Shown: piece after piece, positions 6,614 through 15,177 of the stretch | Layout: every line of letters begins with the position of its first letter | Position numbering within the stretch: position 1 is the stretch's first letter | Assembly (NCBI GenBank): GCA_964598695.1 | Contig: CAZRDB010000102.1 | Span: forward strand, 1 to 17,668 | From: CAZRDB01 sp964598695 | GTDB lineage: Bacteria; Armatimonadota; Zipacnadia; UBA1398 | Direction: 5' to 3' | DNA: 17,668 nucleotides | Notes under the pieces: model-generated | What the model saw: the letters and a program-made list of their open reading frames with translations, nothing else | The model's database searches: none | Told to the model about the DNA's origin: nothing | Position numbers and translations under genes: made by a program

Positions 6614-8508
6614 CGGCCCTCCCCCTCGCGCGCCGCGTCCGCCGGCCCGAGCAGCCGAGGCGGACTCCAATGGCTCGAGGGAGCCGGCTCCACCCCGCCC
6701 ATGCCGCGCCGCTCGGCCCAGCCGATCCCGGCCGGTGTCCGCTCGCGGGAAGGGAGATCGAGCAGCTCCACCCACGCAACCCGCTCACCGGCCGCGAGCC
6801 CGTGGCGGGCGAACAGCCGGCGGCGTCCCGTGGGGAAGCGCTCGTCGAGCGGACGGCTATGGGCCGCCGCGGCCCCGATCGCTCCAGGGTAGGCGCGCAG
6901 CATCAGCCGCTCCGACGCCAGGCCGAACGGATGGCAGGTCGAGAGGGTCAGGGCCTCGGTCGGCGTCGGAGCAAGGTAGCGCCCGTCGGCAGCGTCGACG
7001 GCGCGCACCCAGGCGACCTGGTAGACGCGCCGGAAGCCGCCGGCCGCACCGGCGAGGACGATCTCGTCGCCCGGGCGCAGCTCGAGGAGCCGTCGGAAGG
7101 GCGCGCCGTAGGTGCTGCGGTGGCCGGCGATGCAGCAGTTCGAAGGCTCGCCAGGGAGCGCCGTCCCCGTGTAGTGCATCGGGCCGTCTCGCAGGTTCTC
7201 GACCGTGGCATCGCTGCCGACGCTCTCGGACAGCTCGATCGCCGGGATCTCCAGCCGAAACGGCGGCATGCACAGGCTGGACGCGGCCTCGGCGCGGGAG
7301 GCGGCAACGAGCCAGCCGCGCGTGGGCTGCGGGCCCTGCCCGTCCGGCCTTGCGCCGCGAGCGAGCGAGGTCAGCCACGGGTAAGCGAGCAGCGCGAGAC
7401 CCGCCAGCACAAACAGCGCGCCCGCCCAGCTCCAGCGGTTGCCGCGAGGCTCGGCCGGGAAGGCCCCGCGCGGCGGGGTGGGCCGCAGCCTGCCGGCCAG
7501 CCAGACCGCACAGAGGGTGAGCAGGAGGCCGAAGACGAGGATCGCCACGGTCCACCGTGCCGTGGGGTCGACGGGCGCGGCAACGGCGGTCGGCGAGGGC
7601 CCAGCGGCCGGGGCCGCGGGCAGCGCTGCGCGGCAGGCGTCGGCGACGGTGCTGCTCGCGAGGAGGCCGCAGTCGAGCGCCCCGCCGTGCGCGACCGTGT
7701 CGGAGGAGTCCAGCACCAGAAGGCCAATGTCGGGCGACTGCCGCAGCCTGCCGAGCAGGCCCGCGAGGCGGTTTGCGGCAGCCTCGGGGAAGCGGCTCTT
7801 GCACCCTCCGCACTCATGGGCGACGCTCAGGCGTGTGATGGCCACGGGAGCGGCCCCGGGGCGTGCGGCCAGCACCGAGGCCAGCTCGGTGCCGACATCG
7901 CGTGCCCCCTGGCACTCGGTGTGACCGACGGCGATCTCGATCCCGCAGACGTCGTAGCCGGAGCCCTGCCGCCACAGGTCCTCCGCGCTCGAGGCGGCTC
8001 GCGTATCAACGGCACGGATGAGGACGGTGCGCGGCGCGAGACGGCGCACGACTGCAGCAGCCTCCTCCTGCCGCGCGACCGTCGCGCCGATGGAGCCCTC
8101 CGCACGCAGGGGGAACAGGCTCACCCAGGCCTCGCAGTCGAGTCCGGCCAACGCGGTCGAGAGGCGCTCGACGGTCGGGCGCCAGTCGACACCGGGCTGC
8201 TCCTCGACGGTGATCACGGGCATCGCGCCGTGGGCGATGACCGCCTCGAGCCAGGCCGTCGGGAGGGGCGCGCCCACCGCGACGGTCGCGGCGTAGGCGT
8301 CGCGCGGGCCGAAGACGGCCTCGAACAGGCGAATGCGTCGCGCCGCGCCCTCCTCGGTGTCGGCGTTGTCGGTCAACGCGCGGAGGACCGCGTCGCGCTC
8401 GATCGCGGCCCCCACGCGTGGCTCGGCAGCCGCTCCGTGGCCGAGCAGCAGCAGAGCGCCGACGAGGCATCCGAGCCTCAACCGGCTGGCTGGAGGTGTG
8501 GTGTGCAT
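6610..8508 (-). CDS. Sortase-domain protein fused to an N-terminal TIM-barrel-like exported domain
   Basis: The 632-residue protein has a signal peptide (about 8-28, ending AAA) and an extracytoplasmic domain of about 260 residues with alternating hydrophobic strands and helices. A Pro/Ala linker, a membrane segment (about 319-339), a short basic loop and a second membrane segment (about 360-383) follow. The C-terminal part (about 415-545) is a sortase: His463 in IAGHRSTYG, Cys525 in LTLSTCHP and Arg534 in the RLMLRA strand form the expected catalytic triad. Sortases are extracytoplasmic cysteine transpeptidases that cleave a sorting motif and join proteins. The N-terminal domain vaguely recalls GH26-type barrels (PVITVEE, then YDVCGIEI), but I see no clear catalytic glutamate motif. 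ATG 8508 is chosen because it opens the signal peptide, although the upstream Shine-Dalgarno is poor. It is translationally coupled to the downstream TPR gene. Confidence 0.88.
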   Translation of the reverse strand: MHTTPPASRLRLGCLVGALLLLGHGAAAEPRVGAAIERDAVLRALTDNADTEEGAARRIRLFEAVFGPRDAYAATVAVGAPLPTAWLEAVIAHGAMPVITVEEQPGVDWRPTVERLSTALAGLDCEAWVSLFPLRAEGSIGATVARQEEAAAVVRRLAPRTVLIRAVDTRAASSAEDLWRQGSGYDVCGIEIAVGHTECQGARDVGTELASVLAARPGAAPVAITRLSVAHECGGCKSRFPEAAANRLAGLLGRLRQSPDIGLLVLDSSDTVAHGGALDCGLLASSTVADACRAALPAAPAAGPSPTAVAAPVDPTARWTVAILVFGLLLTLCAVWLAGRLRPTPPRGAFPAEPRGNRWSWAGALFVLAGLALLAYPWLTSLARGARPDGQGPQPTRGWLVAASRAEAASSLCMPPFRLEIPAIELSESVGSDATVENLRDGPMHYTGTALPGEPSNCCIAGHRSTYGAPFRRLLELRPGDEIVLAGAAGGFRRVYQVAWVRAVDAADGRYLAPTPTEALTLSTCHPFGLASERLMLRAYPGAIGAAAAHSRPLDERFPTGRRRLFARHGLAAGERVAWVELLDLPSRERTPAGIGWAERRGMGGVEPAPSSHWSPPRLLGPADAAREGEGR

Positions 8509-8647
8509 CGCGTTCGGCCGACCTTGTCCGTGAGAGGTTCTCCATCTGCTCAATGACCCGATGCGGGGCCGGGTTCGAGCGGCAGGTCGGCCCCGCGCGT
8601 CGGCGAAGAGGCCGCCCACAGCCCTGATCACGCTGGGAGGTCCTGCC
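8509..8647. other. Divergent intergenic region between the sortase operon and the sugar cluster
   Basis: This 139-base gap must hold promoters for both directions. I found no convincing -35/-10 pair on either strand and no clear operator. A good GGGAGG (8635-8640) lies seven bases before GTG 8648 and sets the start of the + strand gene. Confidence 0.5.
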
Positions 8648-11600
8648 GTGCCGCCTGTCCGCCGTGTCCGACTACTCCTGGTCTCCGGGGTGCTGGCGTG
8701 CATCGCCCTGCCCGCGTGCGCGGGCGAGTACGTCGCGCCCGTCTGTGATCGCCCCCCTACCCTCGACGGCCGGTTCGATCCCGAGGAGTGGCGGGACGCC
8801 GTCTCGCTCGACGGCTTCGGCTGGGAGGGCCTGCTCGAGCAGCGGCGGGCGAGCGGGGCCGTGCTTCTGACCGAGACCCACCTGTATCTCGCGATCCGAA
8901 GCCGACTCCCCGATCGCGGCACGCTGCTGGCCGCGTGCGAGCGCGACTCCGAGAACCTCGTGTTCGACGATTCGGTCGAGGTCTGGATCGACCCCACCCC
9001 GGGCGCGGAGAGCGGCGCGCGGCTCCAGATGCTCGCCAACCCCCTCGGCCGCCGCTGGTTCCGCCGCCACCCCTACGGCGGCGCGCCGGAGGATGCCTCG
9101 TGGCGCGGCGCGTGGGAGGTCGCCAACGGCATCGCCCAGGGCGAGTGGTGTTGCGAGGTCGCGATCGCCCTCTCGGAGCTGTGCCCCGGCCGGGCGGCCG
9201 ATGGGCTCGCGCTCGCGATCAACCTCTGCCGCAACTGGAAGCAGGAGTGGGCGTTCTCCTCGCTCGGCCAGGGCGAGTACCGACCCTCCGACGTGTTCCG
9301 CTTCCGCCGGGGCGCGCCCGCGGTGGCGCTCGAGCAGCGGGACGACCCGTTCGACGGCCGCGTGTGCTCCGTGCTCGTGCTCCGCAACCCAGCCGCCACC
9401 GCGCTCCCGGTGCGGGCCTCGCTGCGGCTGGAGCGCGACCTCATGCCGCCCCTGGCCGAGGAGCTGCTCCTCGATCTCGCGCCCGGCGAGAGTCGCGAGG
9501 TGGCGCTGGCGGTCGAGGACCACAGCACGAACCGGCACACGCTCGCGGCCCGCGTGACCTCGCCGGACGGCCAGACGGTGTACCTCGACCGCGTGAGCGC
9601 GTGGAAGCGCCTCGGGCCGCTGACCTGGGTGACCGAGGAGCGGGCGATCCCGCCCGTCGACTTCCAGTTCGCCTACTACCCGTACCGCAACCGGCTTCGG
9701 GTGCTGGCCGATGTCTCGAACCTCCCCAAGGACGCCACGCTCGAGACGCTGCGCGGCGTCGTACGCACCCAGGGCGGCGCGGTGGTCCGTGAACTCGCCT
9801 TCGACGCGCTCGTGAACGGCCGCCAGGAGATCGTGACCGACCTCCCCAGACTCGAGGGGCCGTACGAGATCGCCCTGCGAGCGACGGGGCCCGGGGTCCC
9901 GGACCGGGAGGTCGTGAAGGGCTTCGAGCGGACCCGTTTCCCGTGGGAGCACAACGACCTGGGGAGGAGCACGACGGTCTACCCGCCGTTCACGCCGATC
10001 GAAGTCGCGGGCAAGCGCGTCTCGACCGTGCTGCGGAGCCACGAGATGGCCGACGACGGCCTGTGGGCGCAGGCGAACGCCCGGGGCGAGGATCTGCTCG
10101 CCGGCCCGATGCGCTGGGAGACGCCCGAGGGACCGGCAGCGGGTGGCCCCCTGCGCTTCACGCGGACCGAGGGCCACGAGACGGTCGCCGAGACGACGAT
10201 CGAGCGGGGCGCGCTGCGAGGGACGGTGCGCTCGACCTGGGACTACGATGGCACGATGCGGGTCGACGTGACGCTCGCGCCATCCGAGGGGCGGACGGTG
10301 GACGGTCTGGACCTGGCGATTCCCCTCCGAGAGGACCAAGCGACCCACTACCACGCGATGGGGGACGGGATCCGCAACACGCTCTACGCGCGCCTGCCGG
10401 AGGGCGAGGGCACAGTGTGGACCTCGCAGGCGGTGCAGGCGAACGACCTCCCCGAAGGCTTCTGCACGTACCTCTACCTCGGGACGCCGACGCGTGGTCT
10501 CTGCTGGTTCGCCGAGAACGACCGCGGCTGGGGCTGGGACCCGGCGACGCCGAACGTGGAGATCGTCCGCGCCCCCGGCCGGGCCGAGATCCGCGTGCAT
10601 CTGGTCAACCGGCCCACGGTCGTGGACGCGCCACGCACGATCACGTTCGGCCTGCTCGCGGCGCCCGTGAAGCCACGGATCCCCGACGACTGGCGCCACC
10701 GATGGCGCCGCGACAACTACTCGCTGCTCGGAACCGACATCAACTGGCTGGCGCTCGGGGACTGCGGCAGCGTCTACCCGGCGGGCCGCGACCTGTACCT
10801 GTGGGAGATGATCGCGCGCGGCAACCGTGAGCACCTGAGCGACGAGGAGATCGCGCGGGTCGTCGAGCGCATCCGTCCCTGGTTCGAGCCCTACGGCGCC
10901 GAGCGCGTGCAGACGGCCGAGGCGCATGCCCGCCACAACCTCACCGGCCGGTACGGGACGAGGATGGTCTACTACTACAACCGCGCGAGCTACCAGGCGG
11001 CCGAGGAGTTCGAGACATTCAAGGACGAGTGGGCGCTCACCGACTGGCGCTCGGTGGAGCGAGGCGACGGGATCTGGGAGATCAAGATCGTCCCGAGCGA
11101 GTCGTACATCGACCACGCCGTCTACTGGTATGCGAAGTCGTTCGAGATCGGCGGCAACCAGGGGGTCTACTGGGACAACTGGTTCCTCGTGGGCGACTAC
11201 AACACCGAGATGACGTCGGCCTACCGCCGGCCCGACGGCGCCGTCGTCCCCTCGACCGGCCTCTGGGGCCTGCGCGCGCTCGCGAAGCGGACCTTCCAGA
11301 TGATGAACGAGCGCGGGATGCCGCCGATCACCATGCCGCACATGACCTCGACCGCGATCCTCCCCCTGCTCTCGTTCGCGACGGTCCAGTACGACTGGGA
11401 GTGGAAGTACTCCGAGGGCGATGCTCAGGACCGTTTCTCGCGCGACTACATTCTGATGGTCTCGAACGGCGATCTGGCCGGGGTCTGGCCCGTGCTGCTC
11501 AACGATCACGGCCCCCAGGCCGACGACCCGTGGATCGCGCGGACCTTCGCGGCCTGCGCGCTCGTGCATGAGCTGGATTGCCCCTACCCGGGCTGGTCGG

Positions 11601-11956
11601 AGACGGGGAAGGCGCAGCTCGCGCTGTGCGCGCCGATCGACGAACTGCTGGGGGACCCGCGCCTGCGGGTCTGGCGGTACTGGGACGACGAGCCGCCACC
11701 CATTCGCGCCGCGGACCCCGATCTCCCGACGATCGTCTACGCGCTTCCCGGCGACCGCGCCGTGGCGGCCGTGGTGAGCTACGCGCCCGAGGAGCGGGCC
11801 GTCGACCTCACGATCGAGCCCGCGGCGCTCGGCTTCGGGGCCGGCTACCGGGTGATCGACGCCGAGACGGGCGAGGAGCTGGCCGTCGACGGAGACCACG
11901 TGCGCTTCCGCCTCGGCAAGCACGACGTGCGCCTGGTGCGGGTGGTGTCCCGATGA
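8648..11956 (+). CDS. Large exported sugar-active protein: CBM9/DOMON-like domain plus GH123/DUF6067-like body
   Basis: The 1102-residue product starts with a signal peptide (about 4-25). Residues about 30-222 match the CBM9/DOMON carbohydrate-binding type found at the start of many exported enzymes: PTLDGRFDPEEW, THLYLAIRS, then DDSVEVWIDP. The body has beta-rich segments to about residue 690, where a FGLLAAPVKPR segment resembles the N-terminal region of GH123/DUF6067 proteins. It continues into a barrel-like region with GVYWDNWF (Asp843) and an aromatic-rich stretch, and ends in a small beta domain (about 1030-1102). I recognise the family by layout and short motifs only; the Asp-Glu catalytic pair of GH123 is not clearly visible, so substrate and activity are open. 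GTG 8648 is preferred for its GGGAGG and signal peptide. The stop overlaps the LamG gene (ATGA). Confidence 0.82.
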   Translation: MPPVRRVRLLLVSGVLACIALPACAGEYVAPVCDRPPTLDGRFDPEEWRDAVSLDGFGWEGLLEQRRASGAVLLTETHLYLAIRSRLPDRGTLLAACERDSENLVFDDSVEVWIDPTPGAESGARLQMLANPLGRRWFRRHPYGGAPEDASWRGAWEVANGIAQGEWCCEVAIALSELCPGRAADGLALAINLCRNWKQEWAFSSLGQGEYRPSDVFRFRRGAPAVALEQRDDPFDGRVCSVLVLRNPAATALPVRASLRLERDLMPPLAEELLLDLAPGESREVALAVEDHSTNRHTLAARVTSPDGQTVYLDRVSAWKRLGPLTWVTEERAIPPVDFQFAYYPYRNRLRVLADVSNLPKDATLETLRGVVRTQGGAVVRELAFDALVNGRQEIVTDLPRLEGPYEIALRATGPGVPDREVVKGFERTRFPWEHNDLGRSTTVYPPFTPIEVAGKRVSTVLRSHEMADDGLWAQANARGEDLLAGPMRWETPEGPAAGGPLRFTRTEGHETVAETTIERGALRGTVRSTWDYDGTMRVDVTLAPSEGRTVDGLDLAIPLREDQATHYHAMGDGIRNTLYARLPEGEGTVWTSQAVQANDLPEGFCTYLYLGTPTRGLCWFAENDRGWGWDPATPNVEIVRAPGRAEIRVHLVNRPTVVDAPRTITFGLLAAPVKPRIPDDWRHRWRRDNYSLLGTDINWLALGDCGSVYPAGRDLYLWEMIARGNREHLSDEEIARVVERIRPWFEPYGAERVQTAEAHARHNLTGRYGTRMVYYYNRASYQAAEEFETFKDEWALTDWRSVERGDGIWEIKIVPSESYIDHAVYWYAKSFEIGGNQGVYWDNWFLVGDYNTEMTSAYRRPDGAVVPSTGLWGLRALAKRTFQMMNERGMPPITMPHMTSTAILPLLSFATVQYDWEWKYSEGDAQDRFSRDYILMVSNGDLAGVWPVLLNDHGPQADDPWIARTFAACALVHELDCPYPGWSETGKAQLALCAPIDELLGDPRLRVWRYWDDEPPPIRAADPDLPTIVYALPGDRAVAAVVSYAPEERAVDLTIEPAALGFGAGYRVIDAETGEELAVDGDHVRFRLGKHDVRLVRVVSR

Positions 11957-12747
11957 GACTGCTCTGGCTGGTGCCGCTCGCCCTCCTGTGCCTCCCCCCC
12001 GCCCGTGCCGAGGTGTACGGCCCGCCGTGGCTCGAACCCGCCGTCGCGTACTACCACGGCTTCGAGAGCCCCCTCGAGCAGCCCGAGGCCAACGCGGCCG
12101 GTCTCGCGGTGGACCCGAGCGCGCGGCAGGGCGCGCACAGCGAGACGGCCGCTCCGCTCGCCCCGGTCGACGAGGGGTTCCTCGGCAAGGGTCTGTCGAT
12201 CGGGGGTTGGCAGGCCCCGCTGCTGCTCCGTGGCGCGGCGCTGTCGCCCCACCGCCCCCTGACACTCTCGTTCTGGTGGGCGCTCGAGGAGGACCTGCCC
12301 ATCGACGGCGGCTTCGAGCTGTTCGCGCTGAGTGGCGGGGGCCTCGTGAGCCACTTCGTGCGCGGCAAGGGCGAGTGGTGCGCGCTCCAGCGTCCGACCG
12401 GGGTGTTCCAGGTCTACTACTTCGCCGGGATCCAGAACGTCAACAACCTGTACGATCCCGACCTCGCCGCCCACCTGGCGCTCACGCGCGGCGCATGGCA
12501 CCACGAGACGGTGGTCTTCCGCCGCGCGCAGGAGATCCAGGTCTACACCGACGGCGAGCCGGTCTGCCAGGTCACGCTCACGGGTCGCGAGTTCGCGGAG
12601 AGCGACAACCTCACGACACTCACCATCGGCGGCCCCTTTCGGCTCGACGAGCTGATGGTGCTCGACCGCGCGATCGAGCCCGACCAGGTGGCGGAATACC
12701 ACCGGGGCATGCGGAGGATCCGCGAGTACGTGGCCGGGGACGGCTAG
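11953..12747 (+). CDS. Exported LamG/concanavalin A-like domain protein
   Basis: The 264-residue protein has a short signal peptide (about 1-19, MRLLWLVPLALL then PARA). A single beta-sandwich domain resembles LamG/concanavalin-like lectin or glucanase folds: FLGKGLSIGG near residue 75, LTLSFWWAL near 100, WHHETVVF near 185, IQVYTDGEPVCQV near 197, and a final RLDELMVLDRAIEPDQVAEYH. This last segment is the classic end of such domains. No catalytic residues are evident, so a sugar- or protein-binding role is more likely than hydrolysis. The ATG overlaps the stop of the large exported protein by four bases, and there is no strong Shine-Dalgarno. It is therefore probably translated by coupling and made in step with its neighbour. 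Confidence 0.85.
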   Translation: MRLLWLVPLALLCLPPARAEVYGPPWLEPAVAYYHGFESPLEQPEANAAGLAVDPSARQGAHSETAAPLAPVDEGFLGKGLSIGGWQAPLLLRGAALSPHRPLTLSFWWALEEDLPIDGGFELFALSGGGLVSHFVRGKGEWCALQRPTGVFQVYYFAGIQNVNNLYDPDLAAHLALTRGAWHHETVVFRRAQEIQVYTDGEPVCQVTLTGREFAESDNLTTLTIGGPFRLDELMVLDRAIEPDQVAEYHRGMRRIREYVAGDG

Positions 12748-12884
12748 AGCAGCCCTCGTAGGCTCTCGCGCGCAAGAGCGAAGAGCGAACTCGTCTCCAA
12801 GCGATGTCCCGGCGGCGCCTCGCGGTGCTACACTTGGCTTCGGCCCGGTTGCGCTCCCTCGCCGAGCCGGGAAGGTGGAGTCCG

Positions 12885-14648
12885 GTGAGACCGAGAGTCC
12901 TTACGCTGTCTGTCGCGACTGCCCTCTTTGCGCTCCTCCTGGCGGCCAACTCCCCGCCGCCCTGCCAGGCCCAACAGCCTCCCACCGAGACCCGCGCCGA
13001 GCGCGACGCGCGCATGCAGTGGTGGCGCGAAGCCCGGTTCGGCATGTTCATCCACTGGGGGATCTACTCCGTCCCCGCCGGCACCTACAAGGACCAGCAG
13101 ATCGGGGGCATCGGCGAGTGGATCATGAACTCGGCCAGGATCCCCGTGGCCGACTACGCCGCCTATGCCGAGCAGTTCAACCCCGTGAAGTTCGATGCCG
13201 AGCAGTGGGTCTCGCTCGCGAAGAACGCCGGGATGAAGTACATCGTGATCACCTCGAAGCACCACGACGGCTTCGCGATGTTCCGCTCGGCCGCCTCGCC
13301 GTACAACATCCGCGACGCGACGCCGTTCCAGCGCGACCCGCTCGCCGAGTTGGCCGAGGCTTGCCGGAAGCACGGGATCAAGCTCGGCTTCTACTACTCC
13401 CAGGCCCAGGACTGGCACCACCCGGGCGGAGCCGCGGCCGGGGGGCACTGGGACCCGGCCCAAGACGGCAGCATGGATGACTACCTCCGGGACATCGCCA
13501 TCCCCCAGGTGAAGGAGATCCTCACGAACTACGGCCCCATCGCCGTCCTGTGGTGGGACACCCCGGTCGATATGACCCCCGAGCGCGCCGCGCCGCTGTT
13601 CGAGCTGACCAAGCTCCAGCCGGGCATCGTCACCAACAACCGTTTGGGCGGCGGGTTCGAGGGCGACACCGAGACACCGGAGCAGTTCATCCCCCCGACG
13701 GGCTACCCCGACGGCCGCGACTTCGAGACCTGCATGACGATGAACGACACGTGGGGCTTCAAGTCCTACGACGAGAACTGGAAGTCGCCGGAGACGCTCA
13801 TCCGCAACCTGATCGACATCGCGAGCAAGGGCGGCAACTACTTGCTCAACGTGGGGCCGACCTGCGAGGGGGAGATCCCGCAGCCGAGCATCGAACGCCT
13901 GCGGACGGTCGGGCGGTGGATGAAGCAGAACGGCGAGGCGATCTACGGCACCACGGCCAGCCCCTTCGTCAAGCTCTCCTGGGGACGCTGCACGCAGAAG
14001 CCGGGCCGGCTCTACCTCAGCGTGTTCGACTGGCCCCGCGACGGCCGCCTGCATGTGCCTCTCGTGAGCCCCGTCGTGCGGGCCTCGCTCCTGGCCGACC
14101 CGCGGACCGACCTCACGTTCGATTCCTCGACCGAGGGCATCACCGTTCGCGTGCCCCGGACCGCGCCCGACCCGATCGCCAGCGTCGTCGTGCTCGAGAT
14201 CGTCGGCACGCCCGAGACCGTTGCGCCCTCGCTCGTCCAGGAAGCCGACGGGACCATCCGACTCAGCGCGGGCGACGCGGAGGTCGTCGGCAAGACCGCG
14301 CGGCTCGAATCGCGCGGCGGAGAGGCCAACATCGGCTACTGGACCGACATGGCCGACTCCGTCCGGTGGCAGGTCAAGGTCGACAGGCCCGGCACGTTCG
14401 AGGTCGAGGTGACCTACGCCGCGGCGCCGGGCACCGAGAACGCCGAGTTCACGGTCGCCGTGGGCGACCAGACCCTCGCGGGCCGCACCGAGGCCACCGC
14501 CGGATGGGACGACTACCGCACCGTCGCGCTCGGCCGGCTGACGATCGCCGATGCGGCCAAGCTTGAGGCGAGCCTCAAGGGAACGAAGATGCCCGGGTTC
14601 GCACTGATGAACCTGCGCTCGGTCGTCCTCAAGCCCGCGCAGGGCTGA
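12885..14648 (+). CDS. Exported alpha-L-fucosidase, GH29
   Basis: GH29 enzymes are retaining hydrolases that release terminal alpha-L-fucose. The 587-residue product has a signal peptide (about 4-30) and then a full catalytic barrel: RFGMFIHWGIYSVPAG at 51-66, the substrate-binding SKHHDGFAMF at 124-133, the probable nucleophile Asp225 in VLWWDTP, FETCMTMNDTWGF at 280-292 and KGGNYLLNVGP at 315-325. The acid/base residue is not fixed by motif in this family and I do not assign it. A small beta domain (about 345-440) and a further carbohydrate-binding-like beta domain (about 453-584) follow. GTG 12885 is chosen because AAGGTGGAG precedes it by a few bases and the signal peptide begins there; ATG 12804 would add 27 residues ahead of the signal. 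A gap of 137 bases after the LamG gene leaves room for its own promoter. Confidence 0.93.
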   Translation: MRPRVLTLSVATALFALLLAANSPPPCQAQQPPTETRAERDARMQWWREARFGMFIHWGIYSVPAGTYKDQQIGGIGEWIMNSARIPVADYAAYAEQFNPVKFDAEQWVSLAKNAGMKYIVITSKHHDGFAMFRSAASPYNIRDATPFQRDPLAELAEACRKHGIKLGFYYSQAQDWHHPGGAAAGGHWDPAQDGSMDDYLRDIAIPQVKEILTNYGPIAVLWWDTPVDMTPERAAPLFELTKLQPGIVTNNRLGGGFEGDTETPEQFIPPTGYPDGRDFETCMTMNDTWGFKSYDENWKSPETLIRNLIDIASKGGNYLLNVGPTCEGEIPQPSIERLRTVGRWMKQNGEAIYGTTASPFVKLSWGRCTQKPGRLYLSVFDWPRDGRLHVPLVSPVVRASLLADPRTDLTFDSSTEGITVRVPRTAPDPIASVVVLEIVGTPETVAPSLVQEADGTIRLSAGDAEVVGKTARLESRGGEANIGYWTDMADSVRWQVKVDRPGTFEVEVTYAAAPGTENAEFTVAVGDQTLAGRTEATAGWDDYRTVALGRLTIADAAKLEASLKGTKMPGFALMNLRSVVLKPAQG

Positions 14649-14659
14649 CCCGGACTGGC

Positions 14660-14693
14660 GCCGGCCGGGCGCGGCACTCCGCGTCCGGCTGGC
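14660..14693. terminator. Strong hairpin between convergent genes, likely bidirectional terminator
   Basis: A 15-base-pair stem (14660-14674 with 14679-14693, including two G-T wobbles) closes a four-base loop CACT. It lies 12 bases after the fucosidase stop and 11 bases after the end of the convergent CHAD gene. No T tract is seen on either side, as is common in very GC-rich genomes. Confidence 0.7.
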
Positions 14694-14703
14694 ATCATCC
14701 CGG

Positions 14704-15177
14704 CTACGGGTCGACGAGCGAGTGCAGCAGCTCGGCCCACACGCCCTCGAGGAACTGCCCGAGCGCCAGGGCCCGGGCGCTCTCGTAGCACTCCGTACGC
14801 TGGGCCTCGGCGAAGGCGGCGAGGCGCTCCAGCCCCGCGCGCTCGTTCCGCGGGAGCTGATCGCCGGCGTCGGCCAGCCGACGGAGATGGGCGTCGCAGT
14901 CGGTCACCGCGCCCAGGCTCTCCTGCAGGGCGACGGCGGCGCCGAGGAAGCGCTTGCGGTCGACACTCGTCGGGAGACCCGCCCCGAGGAACTCCAGCGC
15001 ATAGCGGAGTCGCTTGATCGCGATCCGCAGATCGTGCAGCCCGACGCGGTCGGCGGGATCGAGAACGTGCGGCGCCCAGGCGATGACATCGGCCAGCCGG
15101 CAGAGCAGGATCCGGCGCGCGTTCGCGGCAAGATCCTCCTTCGGCCGGAGGCCCGGGACCGGCGAGGGCTTAGCCAT
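14704..15177 (-). CDS. Half-CHAD domain protein, second gene of a split pair
   Basis: CHAD domains are all-helical, histidine-rich modules linked to polyphosphate; a full domain has two similar helical bundles. This 157-residue protein covers only one. It carries LHDLRIAIKRLRYALEFLG at 47-65 with His48, and LQESLGAVTDCDAHL at about 84-98, features typical of the second half. Its N-terminus (MAK..V.GL.P) and the spacing to His48 match the upstream gene exactly. The ATG lies eight bases inside the upstream CHAD gene (15170-15177), so translation is probably coupled. It ends against the strong hairpin shared with the fucosidase gene. The two proteins presumably associate to rebuild a complete CHAD module. 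Confidence 0.85.
   Translation of the reverse strand: MAKPSPVPGLRPKEDLAANARRILLCRLADVIAWAPHVLDPADRVGLHDLRIAIKRLRYALEFLGAGLPTSVDRKRFLGAAVALQESLGAVTDCDAHLRRLADAGDQLPRNERAGLERLAAFAEAQRTECYESARALALGQFLEGVWAELLHSLVDP

Noticed and set aside
8509..9039. Extending the sortase protein upstream to a start at 9039
   Set aside because: The added residues are low complexity, overlap the divergent gene on the other strand and would bury the signal peptide.
11578..11952. In-frame upstream extension of the LamG-like protein
   Set aside because: It overlaps the coding end of the large exported protein and would place the clear signal peptide in mid-protein.
8672..12265. A 1197-codon open frame on the - strand opposite the large exported protein and the LamG gene
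   Set aside because: It is a product of GC-rich codon bias: the + strand proteins have signal peptides, domain motifs and coupled starts, while this frame shows no recognisable motif.
12829..12834. TACACT as a -10 box for the fucosidase gene
   Set aside because: No -35 hexamer is seen at the right distance, so it was not called as a promoter.
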